Notes: generated by a model from the sequence alone, not told the origin. A stretch of DNA of 30,228 nt from Planctomycetota bacterium (GCA_009926815.1 RFOC01000001.1:1-30228); one strand, 5' to 3'. Shown: positions 1-7,411, counted from the first letter of the stretch. Numbers and translations are program-made.

Positions 1-170
1 TCGTCAAGGGCGACGCGGTCACCATCAAGGAAGGCCCGTTCCAGAACTACGAGGGCACCGTCGACGAGACGCTGCCCGACAAGGGCCTGGTGCGCGTGCT
101 GGTTACCATCTTCGGTCGCCAGGCACCGGTCGAACTCGAGTACTGGCAGATCGCGAAGGCGGAGAAGTGA
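1..170 (+). CDS. nusG: Transcription termination/antitermination protein NusG, C-terminal part (truncated by window edge)
   Basis: Only the last 55 residues and the stop are present, in frame from base 3. They form a complete KOW domain: VKGD start, GPFQNYEGTV core, then VTIFGRQAPVEL and a final QIAKAEK. The FGR..PVEL ending is the usual NusG pattern and argues against the RfaH paralogue. NusG binds RNA polymerase through its N-terminal NGN domain, which lies outside the window, and uses the KOW domain to contact Rho or ribosomal protein S10. In many bacteria nusG is followed by rplK; here the next gene is a lipoprotein, with its SD AGGAGG starting 5 nt after this stop, so the usual order is not seen. 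Confidence 0.93.
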   Translation, partial: VKGDAVTIKEGPFQNYEGTVDETLPDKGLVRVLVTIFGRQAPVELEYWQIAKAEK

Positions 171-187
171 CGCCAGGAGGCCTCACC

Positions 188-748
188 ATGCTTCGGAACC
201 TTTCCGTCCTGCTTGCCAGCCTGTTCCTGGGCGCGTGCGCGACCATGGCCACCTACCCGCCCACCGCGGGCTCGGGTGGCGTGACCGCCACGCAGCCGCC
301 GCTGCCGCAGATCATGGCCAGCGCGCTCCGATACGCGCAGCAGCGCGGCAATCCGAATGCGCCGCTGGTCTTCAACCTGCCCCCGCGAACCCTGCAGGCG
401 GCGTGGGACGACGTGGCCAAGCGACTCGGTGACGGCGCCCGCGCCATGACCGAGGGTGACAAGGAAGCGTTCACCGTTCGACAGCTTCGCCTCAACGGCG
501 GTCAGGCCGAGGTGGACATCGTCTACCCATCGCCCGAGGGCGTCTTCCAGATCATGACCGTGCACCTCGAGGGTGCCTTCGGCGTGGACTACCGGCCGAT
601 GTACACGCAGCGGTGGCTGATCCCCTCGAAGGCCCAGACCTTCAACCCGCCGATCGCGGGTCCCTTCGCCGAGCCGGGCAAGAACTTCGGACCGGCCGAG
701 ATGGAGGATCCAGTCGCGCCGGCCACCGATGCCGGCGAGACCAGGTGA
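188..748 (+). CDS. Conserved hypothetical lipoprotein
   Basis: The product is 186 aa. The chosen start is the ATG at 188 because a perfect SD (AGGAGG, 175-180) sits 7 nt upstream; an in-frame GTG at 167 overlaps the nusG stop and has no SD of its own. The N-terminus is a lipoprotein signal: MLRN, a hydrophobic run, then LGAC, with the Cys as the likely lipidated residue. A Pro/Gly/Thr-rich linker follows, and then a mixed alpha/beta domain of about 130 residues that I do not recognise. The tail is acidic and proline-rich. It lies just downstream of nusG and 19 nt upstream of the prenyltransferase, so co-transcription is likely. Function unknown. Confidence 0.8.
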   Translation: MLRNLSVLLASLFLGACATMATYPPTAGSGGVTATQPPLPQIMASALRYAQQRGNPNAPLVFNLPPRTLQAAWDDVAKRLGDGARAMTEGDKEAFTVRQLRLNGGQAEVDIVYPSPEGVFQIMTVHLEGAFGVDYRPMYTQRWLIPSKAQTFNPPIAGPFAEPGKNFGPAEMEDPVAPATDAGETR

Positions 749-767
749 TCGCGTCGGCGGACCGCTC

Positions 768-1676
768 ATGAGCGTGTCTGCCAGCCTGCAAGCGGCGGCC
801 AGCGACATCAAGCTGCATCACAGCGTGTTCGCGCTGCCCTTTGCGCTGCTTGGCGCGTGCCTGGCGGCCGTGCAGCCGCAGGGCATGCCGTGGTCCGGCG
901 TGGCGGGACCGCTGGCGCTGATCGTGGGCTGCATGGTCTCGGCGCGCACGGTGGCCATGCTGGCCAACCGGATCATGGACGCCGGGATCGATGCGCGAAA
1001 CCCGCGCACGGTGACGCGGGCCATTCCCTCCGGCCGGCTCTCCCGGCGTGCGGCGCTGATCATGGCGTTCGTGAGCGTGATGGCCTTCGAGGCGTGCACG
1101 CTGGCCTTCGCCATCCTGCTGGGCAACGTGTGGCCGCTCATCCTGCAGGTGCCGGTGCTGCTCTGGCTGGTGCTCTATCCGCTGGCGAAGAGATTCACGT
1201 GGCTCTGCCATGCGTGGCTCGGGGCCAGCCTGGCCATGAGCGTGCCTGCGGCGGCCCTGGCCATTCGCCCCGAGTCGCTCGCCCAGCCCGTGGTGTGGTG
1301 GGTGGCGGGCATGGTGCTCCTGTGGGTGACCGGCTTCGACGTGATCTACGCCCTGCAGGATGTGGAGACCGATCGAAGAGAGGGCCTGCAGAGCATGCCG
1401 GCCCGACTGGGGGTCCCTGCATCGCTCTGGATCAGCCGGGTCATGCATGGGCTGGCGGTCGTCTGCCTCTGGCAGGCCTGGATCGCCGAGCCGCGGCTGG
1501 GCCTGCCCTTCGCCTTCGCCATCGTGCTGGTCACGGCCGTGCTCGTGCTCGAGCACGCCACGGTGCACCGCTGGGGCACGTCCCGCATGGCCCTGACCTT
1601 CTTCACGCTCAACGGGATTGTGAGCATTGTGTTGGGAACGGCGGGAATCCTCGGGCTGGCGGGTCTCGGGCGTTAG
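768..1676 (+). CDS. ubiA: UbiA-family polyprenyltransferase (menaquinone-type, MqnP-like)
   Basis: The product is a polytopic membrane protein of 302 aa. It carries both Asp-rich motifs of the UbiA superfamily: N67-R68-x-x-D71-x-x-x-D75-x-x-N78 in the first, and D191 with D198-x-x-x-D202 in the second, which bind Mg-prenyl diphosphate. The loop KRFTWLCH and the IYALQDVE motif resemble the UbiA-like group used in the futalosine menaquinone pathway (MqnP) more than classical UbiA. It would transfer a prenyl tail onto an aromatic carboxylate in the inner membrane. An upstream in-frame ATG at 729 lies inside the preceding gene; the ATG at 768 starts the conserved part. ubiX lies about 4 kb away on the other strand. 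The TAG stop also forms the first half of a -10-like hexamer for the next gene. Confidence 0.9.
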   Translation: MSVSASLQAAASDIKLHHSVFALPFALLGACLAAVQPQGMPWSGVAGPLALIVGCMVSARTVAMLANRIMDAGIDARNPRTVTRAIPSGRLSRRAALIMAFVSVMAFEACTLAFAILLGNVWPLILQVPVLLWLVLYPLAKRFTWLCHAWLGASLAMSVPAAALAIRPESLAQPVVWWVAGMVLLWVTGFDVIYALQDVETDRREGLQSMPARLGVPASLWISRVMHGLAVVCLWQAWIAEPRLGLPFAFAIVLVTAVLVLEHATVHRWGTSRMALTFFTLNGIVSIVLGTAGILGLAGLGR

Positions 1677-1679
1677 CCT
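1674..1679 (+). promoter_or_regulatory. Candidate -10 (TAGCCT) for the CHAD gene, leaderless
   Basis: TAGCCT ends 6 nt before the GTG at 1686, which places the predicted transcription start at or next to the start codon. Its first three bases are the TAG stop of the prenyltransferase gene. No SD and no clear -35 are seen. Confidence 0.5.
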
Positions 1680-1685
1680 GCCCCT

Positions 1686-2600
1686 GTGGCCTCCACGCTC
1701 GACGCTCGCAGGCCGATGCCGGTGTCGCTTCGGGCCGTGCTCGAGCACGAGTTCGACGCTGCCGAGCGTCGGCTTCGACAGGCGGAGGGATGGAGATCCG
1801 AGGACCGTGTGGAGGGCGTGCACGAGTTCCGCCGAGCCGTGAAGCGGTTGCGGGCGGCGGTGTCCATCGCGGCCGCGGAGGTTGGAGAACGGGAGTGGAC
1901 ATCGGTGGATCGCGGTCTCTCGGCGGCCGCCAGGCGGCTTGGTGGCCTTCGTGATGCGCACGCTCGTCGTGCCGCGGCGCAGCGACTGGTGCGACTGCTG
2001 CCGCGATCCACGCGTGCCGTGGGCATGGACGCATGGCGAGCGGCTGGAGGTTCCCTGACCGAGGCCGCCGCGGAACCGTCGCCGGTGGCGGTGCATCGGC
2101 TTGTGCAGGCCAGTGCCGGGGAACTGGATGGCCTTCGACACCGCGTGGCCGCGTGGACGCTGGAGGGGCTCGACCGGCATGCGGTGGTCGACGCCGTGGT
2201 CCTGGCATGGAGCCGAGCCCGCGACCGGTTCCGTGCCTCATGGGAAGGACGCGAGGGCGAATGGCTGCATGGTGCCCGCAAGAGGGCGCAGCGATGCGCC
2301 TCCATGCTGCTGCTGGTCCAGGCCTGGGATGGGCGGGGCATTCGCGACGCCCAGCGCAGGCTTCGCCAGGCCGCGAGCCTGCTCGGTGAGGCTCGCGATG
2401 CCGAACTGATGCTTGCCTGCATGCCCGAGCCGGCGAAGGGCGATGCCCTGTGGCCGGTCACGCGGCGATGGCGATCGGCCATCACGCGGCACGCGGCGAC
2501 CTGCCTGCGTCGGGCTCGACGCGAGGGACTGCTGGCCCTGGCCCAGGGACGGGGAGAGCTCCGTCGACGACTTCGGCGGGGACCGAAATCGCGGGGCTGA
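1686..2600 (+). CDS. CHAD domain-containing protein
   Basis: The product is 304 aa from the GTG at 1686. CHAD domains are all-helical, rich in conserved His/Arg/Lys, and bind polyphosphate. The diagnostic element is VHEFRRAVKRLRA near residues 43-55, followed by repeated Arg-rich helices; a second similar element, LHGARKRAQRC, appears around residue 195, as expected for the internal pseudo-repeat. There is no signal peptide or membrane segment, so it should be cytosolic. No adenylate-cyclase-like CYTH domain is fused or adjacent. The alternative ATG at 1716 would shorten the N-terminus by 10 residues; the GTG is preferred because a -10-like TAGCCT lies 6 nt upstream. Its role with proS downstream is not evident. 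Confidence 0.85.
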   Translation: MASTLDARRPMPVSLRAVLEHEFDAAERRLRQAEGWRSEDRVEGVHEFRRAVKRLRAAVSIAAAEVGEREWTSVDRGLSAAARRLGGLRDAHARRAAAQRLVRLLPRSTRAVGMDAWRAAGGSLTEAAAEPSPVAVHRLVQASAGELDGLRHRVAAWTLEGLDRHAVVDAVVLAWSRARDRFRASWEGREGEWLHGARKRAQRCASMLLLVQAWDGRGIRDAQRRLRQAASLLGEARDAELMLACMPEPAKGDALWPVTRRWRSAITRHAATCLRRARREGLLALAQGRGELRRRLRRGPKSRG

Positions 2601-2610
2601 TGCCGCGTCC

Positions 2611-2619
2611 TGCTACCTT
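2611..2619 (+). promoter_or_regulatory. Candidate extended -10 (TGC TACCTT) for proS
   Basis: A TGn plus TACCTT element ends 21 nt before the proS ATG. A GGAG at 2632-2635 serves as SD, so this transcript would have a short leader. Confidence 0.45.
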
Positions 2620-2640
2620 CGGCGGTTCTCTGGAGCACCC

Positions 2641-4206
2641 ATGAGCACCGCAAGCAAGCAACCCGCCGCCCCCCAGACCGCCATCACGCCCACGCGCGAG
2701 CAGAACTACACCGAGTGGTACCAGCAGGTGGTCCGCGCGGCCGACCTGGCCGAGAACAGTCCGGTCCGCGGCTGCATGGTGATCAAGCCGTGGGGCTATG
2801 CGCTGTGGGAGAACTTCCAGCGGGTGCTCGACCGGATGTTCAAGGAGACGGGACACCGCAACGCGTACTTCCCGCTCTTCATCCCGCTCAGCTTCCTGGA
2901 GAAGGAGGCGGAGCACGTGGAGGGCTTCGCGAAGGAGTGCGCCGTGGTCACGCACCATCGCCTGCAGGCCGGCAAGAAGGCCGACGGCCGGCCCGGGCTG
3001 GTTCCGGCCGGCGAGCTGGAGGAGCCGCTCGTGGTGCGGCCGACCAGCGAGACGATCATCGGCGCCAGCTTCGCCAAGTGGGTGCAGAGCTGGCGCGACC
3101 TTCCGCTGCTGATCAACCAGTGGGCGAACGTGGTGCGTTGGGAGATGCGCACGCGGCTCTTCCTCCGAACGGCCGAGTTCCTCTGGCAGGAGGGCCACAC
3201 GGCCCACGCCACGGAGGCCGAGGCACGCGAGGAGACCATGCGCATGCTCGAGGTCTACCGGGTGTTCGCCGAGGAATGGATGGCCATGCCCGTGGTGACC
3301 GGACGCAAGACCGATGGCGAGCGTTTCCCGGGGGCCGTGGACACCTTCTCCATCGAGGCCATGATGCAGGACCGGAAGGCCCTGCAGGCCGGCACCAGCC
3401 ACTTCCTGGGGCAGAACTTCGCCAAGGCCAGCGAGATCAAGTTTCTCGACCAGGCGGGCACCCTGCAGCACGCCTGGACCACCAGCTGGGGCGTGAGCAC
3501 GCGGCTGGTCGGCGGTCTCATCATGACGCATGCCGATGACGACGGTCTGGTGGTGCCGCCGCGACTGGCGCCGACCCATGTGGTCATCCTGCCGATCACC
3601 CCCAAGCCCGAGACGGCCCCGGCCATCCACGAGGCATGCGAGAAGCTGGCCAAGCGACTGCGCGAGTTGCCCTACGCGGGACGCACCGTCGAGGTGGAGG
3701 TCGATCGACGCGACCTTCGCGGCGGCGACAAGATGTGGCAGTGGGTGAAGAAGGGCGCGCCGGTGCGGGTGGAGATCGGTCCGCGCGACCTGGAGCAGGG
3801 GCTGGTCAGCGTCAGCCGCCGTGACCGCGGGGTGAAGGAGCGGGAGGCCATGTCGCCCGACGCGCTGGCCGGCCGGATCCTGGACCTGCTCGAGGAGATC
3901 CAGAAGGGCATGTTCGACCGTGCGAAGGCCCATGTGGACCGCCACAGCCGGAAGATCGATGACCCGAAGGAGTTCCGGGCGTTCTTCACCCCGAGCAAGC
4001 CCGAGACCGACAACGCACCCACCGAGATCCATGGTGGTTTCGCCTGGAGCCGTTTCTGCATGGACCCGGCCGAGGAGGCGAAACTCAAGAACGAACTGGG
4101 TGTGACGGTCCGCTGCATCCCGCTGCAGGGCGGGGAGGACCCGGGCCCCTGCATCCTGACCGGGAAGCCTGCCACCCATCGCGTGGTCTTCGCGAAGGCG
4201 TACTGA
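2641..4206 (+). CDS. proS: Prolyl-tRNA synthetase, archaeal/eukaryotic-like type
   Basis: The product is a 521-aa class II aminoacyl-tRNA synthetase that charges tRNA-Pro. Class II landmarks are clear: the VRPTSET region, the motif-2 stretch VRWEMRTRLFLRTAEFLWQE, and the HAWTTSWGVSTR/GGLIMTH motif-3 region. There is no bacterial-type insertion editing domain, and the C-terminus carries spaced cysteines (FC, VRC, GPC) and ends in Tyr, both typical of the shorter archaeal/eukaryotic-like (type 3) ProRS. The ATG at 2641 is chosen because GGAG lies 5 nt upstream; longer reading in the same frame runs back into the CHAD gene and has no family counterpart. Length matches the family. A 26-bp hairpin follows the stop. 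Confidence 0.97.
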   Translation: MSTASKQPAAPQTAITPTREQNYTEWYQQVVRAADLAENSPVRGCMVIKPWGYALWENFQRVLDRMFKETGHRNAYFPLFIPLSFLEKEAEHVEGFAKECAVVTHHRLQAGKKADGRPGLVPAGELEEPLVVRPTSETIIGASFAKWVQSWRDLPLLINQWANVVRWEMRTRLFLRTAEFLWQEGHTAHATEAEAREETMRMLEVYRVFAEEWMAMPVVTGRKTDGERFPGAVDTFSIEAMMQDRKALQAGTSHFLGQNFAKASEIKFLDQAGTLQHAWTTSWGVSTRLVGGLIMTHADDDGLVVPPRLAPTHVVILPITPKPETAPAIHEACEKLAKRLRELPYAGRTVEVEVDRRDLRGGDKMWQWVKKGAPVRVEIGPRDLEQGLVSVSRRDRGVKEREAMSPDALAGRILDLLEEIQKGMFDRAKAHVDRHSRKIDDPKEFRAFFTPSKPETDNAPTEIHGGFAWSRFCMDPAEEAKLKNELGVTVRCIPLQGGEDPGPCILTGKPATHRVVFAKAY

Positions 4207-4212
4207 GATAGC

Positions 4213-4270
4213 AGGGACGGGCCTACCTATCGGACGTCATCGAAGACGTCCGATAGGTAGGCCCGTCCCT
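4213..4270. repeat. Perfect 26-bp inverted repeat with 6-nt loop (REP/MITE-like or terminator hairpin)
   Basis: The arms are 4213-4238 and 4245-4270 and match perfectly over 26 bp; the loop is ATCGAA. The outer end is AGGGACGGGCCT and its complement; the inner end is GACGTC. It starts 7 nt after the proS stop. Downstream comes CTCCCTTTCC rather than a clean T-tract, so it is not a textbook intrinsic terminator, though it may block transcription or 3' exonucleases. Its length and perfection suggest a REP-type extragenic palindrome or small MITE. No second copy was noticed in this window and no target duplication is obvious. Confidence 0.85.
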
Positions 4271-4388
4271 CTCCCTTTCCTGCCGGATTTGCCGGAACAG
4301 ATCGCTCATCCGGATCGGATTCTCCCTTGCCGCAAGGCAGTTGGCGTGTCGTGCGCCGGCTTCATTCGGAGGTTGAGGAGAAAAGGCC

Positions 4389-5063
4389 GTGAAGAGCTGT
4401 GTCGTTGCATCGGCAGTCGCCGCCGTCTGCGTCGCGTCGTCGGCGTGGGCGGGTCTTGTCAATCCCCTGACGCCCGCCTGGAGGGGCTCCTCCAACACCA
4501 TGTTCATGGGTTGGGAGAACTTCACCGCCGCCTACGCCGGGGCGAACACCGGTGACATGGCTGGCAGCTCCAGCCTGGCCTCGCTCTTCAACTTCGGACC
4601 GACCGCCGTCCTGAGCTCGGGCAACATCTACAGCGGGTTCGGCTCGCTCTCCGTGATGATCATGGGTGGCGTGACGGCATCGCCGCGCAACCCCCGGGAC
4701 GTCGTCCTGAACGTGGCCACCCTCGGGGCGGGTTCCGTCAGTGATGCGACCGTGGCGCTGACGCTCTTCGACAACTCGGGCAATTCTCGCCGCATCACTC
4801 CCACCGCGACGCAGACCCGGTCCTCCGTGGCCAGCAGTGCGGGCGGCTTCCCCGGCAACGAGATCACCATGGCCTACAGCTGGACGGTGCCGGACCTGGC
4901 CTGGAACTGCACCCGATGGCAGATCGACTTCTCCACGACCGGGATCCACACCTCGCTGGATGCCGTGTCGCTGGACATGAACCTTGTGCCCGGTCCTGGA
5001 GCGCTGAGCGTGCTGGCCGCGTTCCTGCCGGGTGCAACACGTGGGAGGCGGCGGCGCCGCTGA
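4389..5063 (+). CDS. Secreted PEP-CTERM-like surface protein
   Basis: The product is 224 aa from a GTG with SD GAGGAG at 4375-4380 (8-nt spacing). The N-terminus is a Sec signal peptide with an AWA|G-type cleavage site near residue 21. The mature part is Ser/Thr/Asn/Gly-rich and looks beta-rich, with no catalytic motif seen. The C-terminus has the tripartite sorting-signal layout: VPGPGAL, a hydrophobic stretch (SVLAAFLP), then a GRRRRR-type basic tail. In the PEP-CTERM/exosortase system such tails are cut and the protein is placed at the surface or in the extracellular matrix. The Phycisphaerales version reads VPGPG rather than PEP. No exosortase gene is in the window. It is flanked by a hairpin upstream and a strong terminator downstream, so it is an isolated unit. 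Confidence 0.85.
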   Translation: MKSCVVASAVAAVCVASSAWAGLVNPLTPAWRGSSNTMFMGWENFTAAYAGANTGDMAGSSSLASLFNFGPTAVLSSGNIYSGFGSLSVMIMGGVTASPRNPRDVVLNVATLGAGSVSDATVALTLFDNSGNSRRITPTATQTRSSVASSAGGFPGNEITMAYSWTVPDLAWNCTRWQIDFSTTGIHTSLDAVSLDMNLVPGPGALSVLAAFLPGATRGRRRRR

Positions 5064-5094
5064 GGCGCCTCTCCTCCGCCCACGCCCTTTTTCG

Positions 5095-5134
5095 AGCGGG
5101 CGGGATCCCCTAGGGTCCCGTCCGCTTGCTTTTT
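5095..5134 (+). terminator. Intrinsic terminator after the PEP-CTERM-like gene
   Basis: The arms are 5095-5108 and 5113-5126: 14 bp including two G-U pairs, loop CCTA, followed by TGCTTTTT (T-run 5130-5134). The T-run exists only for + strand transcription, so it terminates the 4389-5063 gene rather than ubiX on the other strand. Confidence 0.8.
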
Positions 5135-5163
5135 GGGGATTGTCGTGCGGCCTCAGGCCCGAT

Positions 5164-5802
5164 TCAGGACGGGCCTGGCCGAGGCGAGGCGGCGAGCCGT
5201 TGGGCTCGATCCGCCGCCAGTTGCTCGTCCCATCGGGGCTGGATGCGGTGGTCCACGCCGAGCAGGTCGAGCATGCGAGCCACCATGAAGTCGACCAGGT
5301 CGCCGATGGTCGCCGGATTCAGGTAGAAGCCCGGCGAGAGAGGGAGCACGATGGCACCCGCCAGCGTCGCGGCCCGCATGGCCTCGATCTCCACCAGGCT
5401 CAGGGGCGTCTCGCGGTGCGCCAGGATGAGTCGCCGTCGCTCCTTCAGCGTGACCATGGCGGCTCGCTGGAGCTGGTTGTCGGTGAGCCCGTAGGCGACC
5501 TTGCTGAGCGTGTTGCCCGAGCAGGGGACCACGATCATGCCGTCGTGCACGAAGCTGCCACTGGCGATCGGTCCACCAAGGTCATTCTCGTTGTGGATGG
5601 TGATGGCGGAGCCCCGTCCGTCGGTGAGGACGTCCGGGTCGAGCCGCTTCACGCCGCACTCGTCGGCCAGCAGCCGACGCCCCAGCGACGAGGCCACCAG
5701 ATGGATCTCGCAGTCCGCCCGAGCCAGGTGGTGCAGCAGCCGAAGCGCGTACGGGGCGCCGCTGGCGCCCGTGATGCCGACGATGATGCGCTTGCTGGCC
5801 AT
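5164..5802 (-). CDS. ubiX: Flavin prenyltransferase UbiX
   Basis: The product is 212 aa. UbiX makes prenylated FMN, the cofactor of UbiD-type decarboxylases, by joining dimethylallyl (mono)phosphate to FMN. The Rossmann-like start KRIIVGITGASGAPYA, the VVPCSGNTLSKVAYG segment and KERRRLILAHRETPLS are hallmark UbiX regions, and total length is normal. The ATG at 5802 begins directly before the conserved GITGASG; the open frame runs further upstream only because stops are rare at this GC content. It follows metG on the same strand with a 53-nt gap and may be co-transcribed. With the UbiA-like enzyme at 768-1676 it suggests a menaquinone pathway with UbiX/UbiD-type decarboxylation; no ubiD homologue is in the window. 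Confidence 0.95.
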   Translation of the reverse strand: MASKRIIVGITGASGAPYALRLLHHLARADCEIHLVASSLGRRLLADECGVKRLDPDVLTDGRGSAITIHNENDLGGPIASGSFVHDGMIVVPCSGNTLSKVAYGLTDNQLQRAAMVTLKERRRLILAHRETPLSLVEIEAMRAATLAGAIVLPLSPGFYLNPATIGDLVDFMVARMLDLLGVDHRIQPRWDEQLAADRAQRLAASPRPGPS

Positions 5803-5855
5803 GGCAGGGGATTCGCCCGAACGCTCCGGCCGGATGAGCTCGCGGGGGCGAAAAG

Positions 5856-7397
5856 TCAGCCGGCGGGAGCCGTTTCCACCCGAGGATAGAGGGCGACCTT
5901 CACCAGGCCACGGCCCGGGGTGAGGGCGCCCCATCGGCTGCGCTGGGCCCAGTCGCCACCCACGCCACCGAAGGCGGCCGCCAGATCCACGGTCTTCACC
6001 GGCAGGAAGGGCTCCAGCAGCACGCCGGCGATCCGGACCGTCTCGGCGCATTGCGCGAGGATGGATCCCACCTCGCCACGACGCGCCGGGTCCTTGGCCA
6101 GCTTGAAGGGCTCCGTGCGGTTGATGAAACCATCCACCTCGCGAAGGAGACCCATGGCCACGCCCGTGGCCTGCACCAGCTCGAAGCGATCGATGTGGCC
6201 CTCCCACGCACGCACGGCGGCGGCGCAGCGCGCCGGCCACTCGCCACCACCCTGGGGATCCTCGGGCATGCGGCCGTCGAAGGTCTTGCCGATCATGGCG
6301 CTCACGCGGCTGCTGCAGTTGCCCACGGTGTTCACCAGTTCGGCCATGTAGGTGTCGTGGAAGGCGGCGGCCCGGAAGTCGGTGTCGGTGGCATCCAGCG
6401 GACCACGCGTCACCAGGAACCAGCGCAGCGCATCCAGCCCGTAGCGATCCACGTACCCCTGCAGCGCCGGCAGGTCGATGAAGTTGCCCAGGCTCTTGCT
6501 CATCTTCTGGCCCTCGCTGATCCAGAAGCTGTGCGCGTACACGCACTTCGGCAGCGGCAGCTCAAGGGCCATGAGCATGGCCGGCCAGATGACCGCGTGG
6601 AACCAGAGGATCTCCTTGCCCACCACGTGGTAGTCCGCGGGCCAGAAGCGATTGCGCTCCGGCTGGCTGCCATCCCCCAGGCCCAGTGCCGTGACGTAGT
6701 TGAGCAGCGCGTCGATCCACACGTAGATCACGTGACCCGGATCGCCCGGCATGGGAATGCCCCACGAGAAGTTGGTCCGCGTGATGGGCACGTCCTGCAG
6801 GCCCTCGCGCAGGCGTCCGAGCACCTCGTTGCGGCGTGCGGCCGGACGGACGAAGTCGGGATGGTCGGCGAACAGCCTCTCCAGTCGGGGCGCGAACGCG
6901 CTGAGCCGGAAGTACCAGTTCTCCTCCCGGGCCCGCACCAGCGGGCGACCGCTCACTGGACTCCGGTAGTCGCATTCCTTCGCCTTGGTCTCGGTCAGGT
7001 AGGTCTCCTCGCCCTCGTCGTACCAACCCTCGAAGGAGCCCTTGGCCAGGGCCCCGGCGGCTCGCAGCCGCTCGACCAGCAGCTGCACCTGGCGCTCGTG
7101 GCGGGGCTGCGTGGTTCGGATGAAGTCGTCGTTGGTCTGCTGGAAGAGCCGAAGCACGGCCTCGAACTCGGCTGCGTTGCGATCCGCCCACGCCTGCGGC
7201 GAGACGCCGTTGGCGGCGGCGCTCTTCTCCACCTTCACGCCGTGCTCGTCGGTGCCCGTCAGGAAGAACGTGTCGAAGCCGCGGAGCCGCATGGCCCTTG
7301 CCCATGCATCGCAGAGCGTGGTGGTGTAGACGTGGCCGATGTGCGGCCGATCGTTCACGTAGTAGATGGGCGTGGTGATGCTGGCCGTGGCGGGCAT
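5856..7397 (-). CDS. metG: Methionyl-tRNA synthetase
   Basis: The product is a 513-aa class I synthetase charging tRNA-Met. It has the HIGH motif as PHIGHVYT near residue 18 and KMSKS as KMSKSLG near residue 300; the WIDALLNYVTALG and ADYHVVGKEILWFHAVIWPA segments are typical MetRS. The connective-peptide knuckle, which in many bacteria carries paired zinc cysteines (YCxxC), reads YDEGEETYLTETK followed by a lone Cys, so the zinc site is missing, similar to the mycobacterial type as I recall it. No C-terminal dimerisation domain is fused. The start at 7397 lies 8 nt after a TAGACT hexamer and there is no SD. The upstream gene on the same strand ends in the same TAG, so metG seems to have its own promoter. 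Confidence 0.97.
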   Translation of the reverse strand: MPATASITTPIYYVNDRPHIGHVYTTTLCDAWARAMRLRGFDTFFLTGTDEHGVKVEKSAAANGVSPQAWADRNAAEFEAVLRLFQQTNDDFIRTTQPRHERQVQLLVERLRAAGALAKGSFEGWYDEGEETYLTETKAKECDYRSPVSGRPLVRAREENWYFRLSAFAPRLERLFADHPDFVRPAARRNEVLGRLREGLQDVPITRTNFSWGIPMPGDPGHVIYVWIDALLNYVTALGLGDGSQPERNRFWPADYHVVGKEILWFHAVIWPAMLMALELPLPKCVYAHSFWISEGQKMSKSLGNFIDLPALQGYVDRYGLDALRWFLVTRGPLDATDTDFRAAAFHDTYMAELVNTVGNCSSRVSAMIGKTFDGRMPEDPQGGGEWPARCAAAVRAWEGHIDRFELVQATGVAMGLLREVDGFINRTEPFKLAKDPARRGEVGSILAQCAETVRIAGVLLEPFLPVKTVDLAAAFGGVGGDWAQRSRWGALTPGRGLVKVALYPRVETAPAG

Positions 7398-7405
7398 GGA
7401 CCGTC

Positions 7406-7411
7406 AGTCTA
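7406..7411 (-). promoter_or_regulatory. Candidate -10 (TAGACT) for metG, leaderless
   Basis: TAGACT on the minus strand ends 8 nt before the metG ATG. Its TAG is the stop codon of the upstream membrane-protein gene. No SD is present. Confidence 0.5.

Noticed and set aside
642..2180. 512-codon minus frame across the prenyltransferase and CHAD genes
   Set aside because: It spans two well-supported genes in opposite sense and has low-complexity His/Arg/Gly composition.
2413..2640. N-terminal extension of ProRS by 76 residues
   Set aside because: The extension overlaps the CHAD gene in another frame and is not part of the ProRS family; an SD precedes the ATG at 2641.
5081..5094. T-run near 5088-5092 as a terminator for ubiX
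   Set aside because: On the minus strand this reads as A-run, so the hairpin at 5095-5126 has no U-tract for ubiX transcripts.
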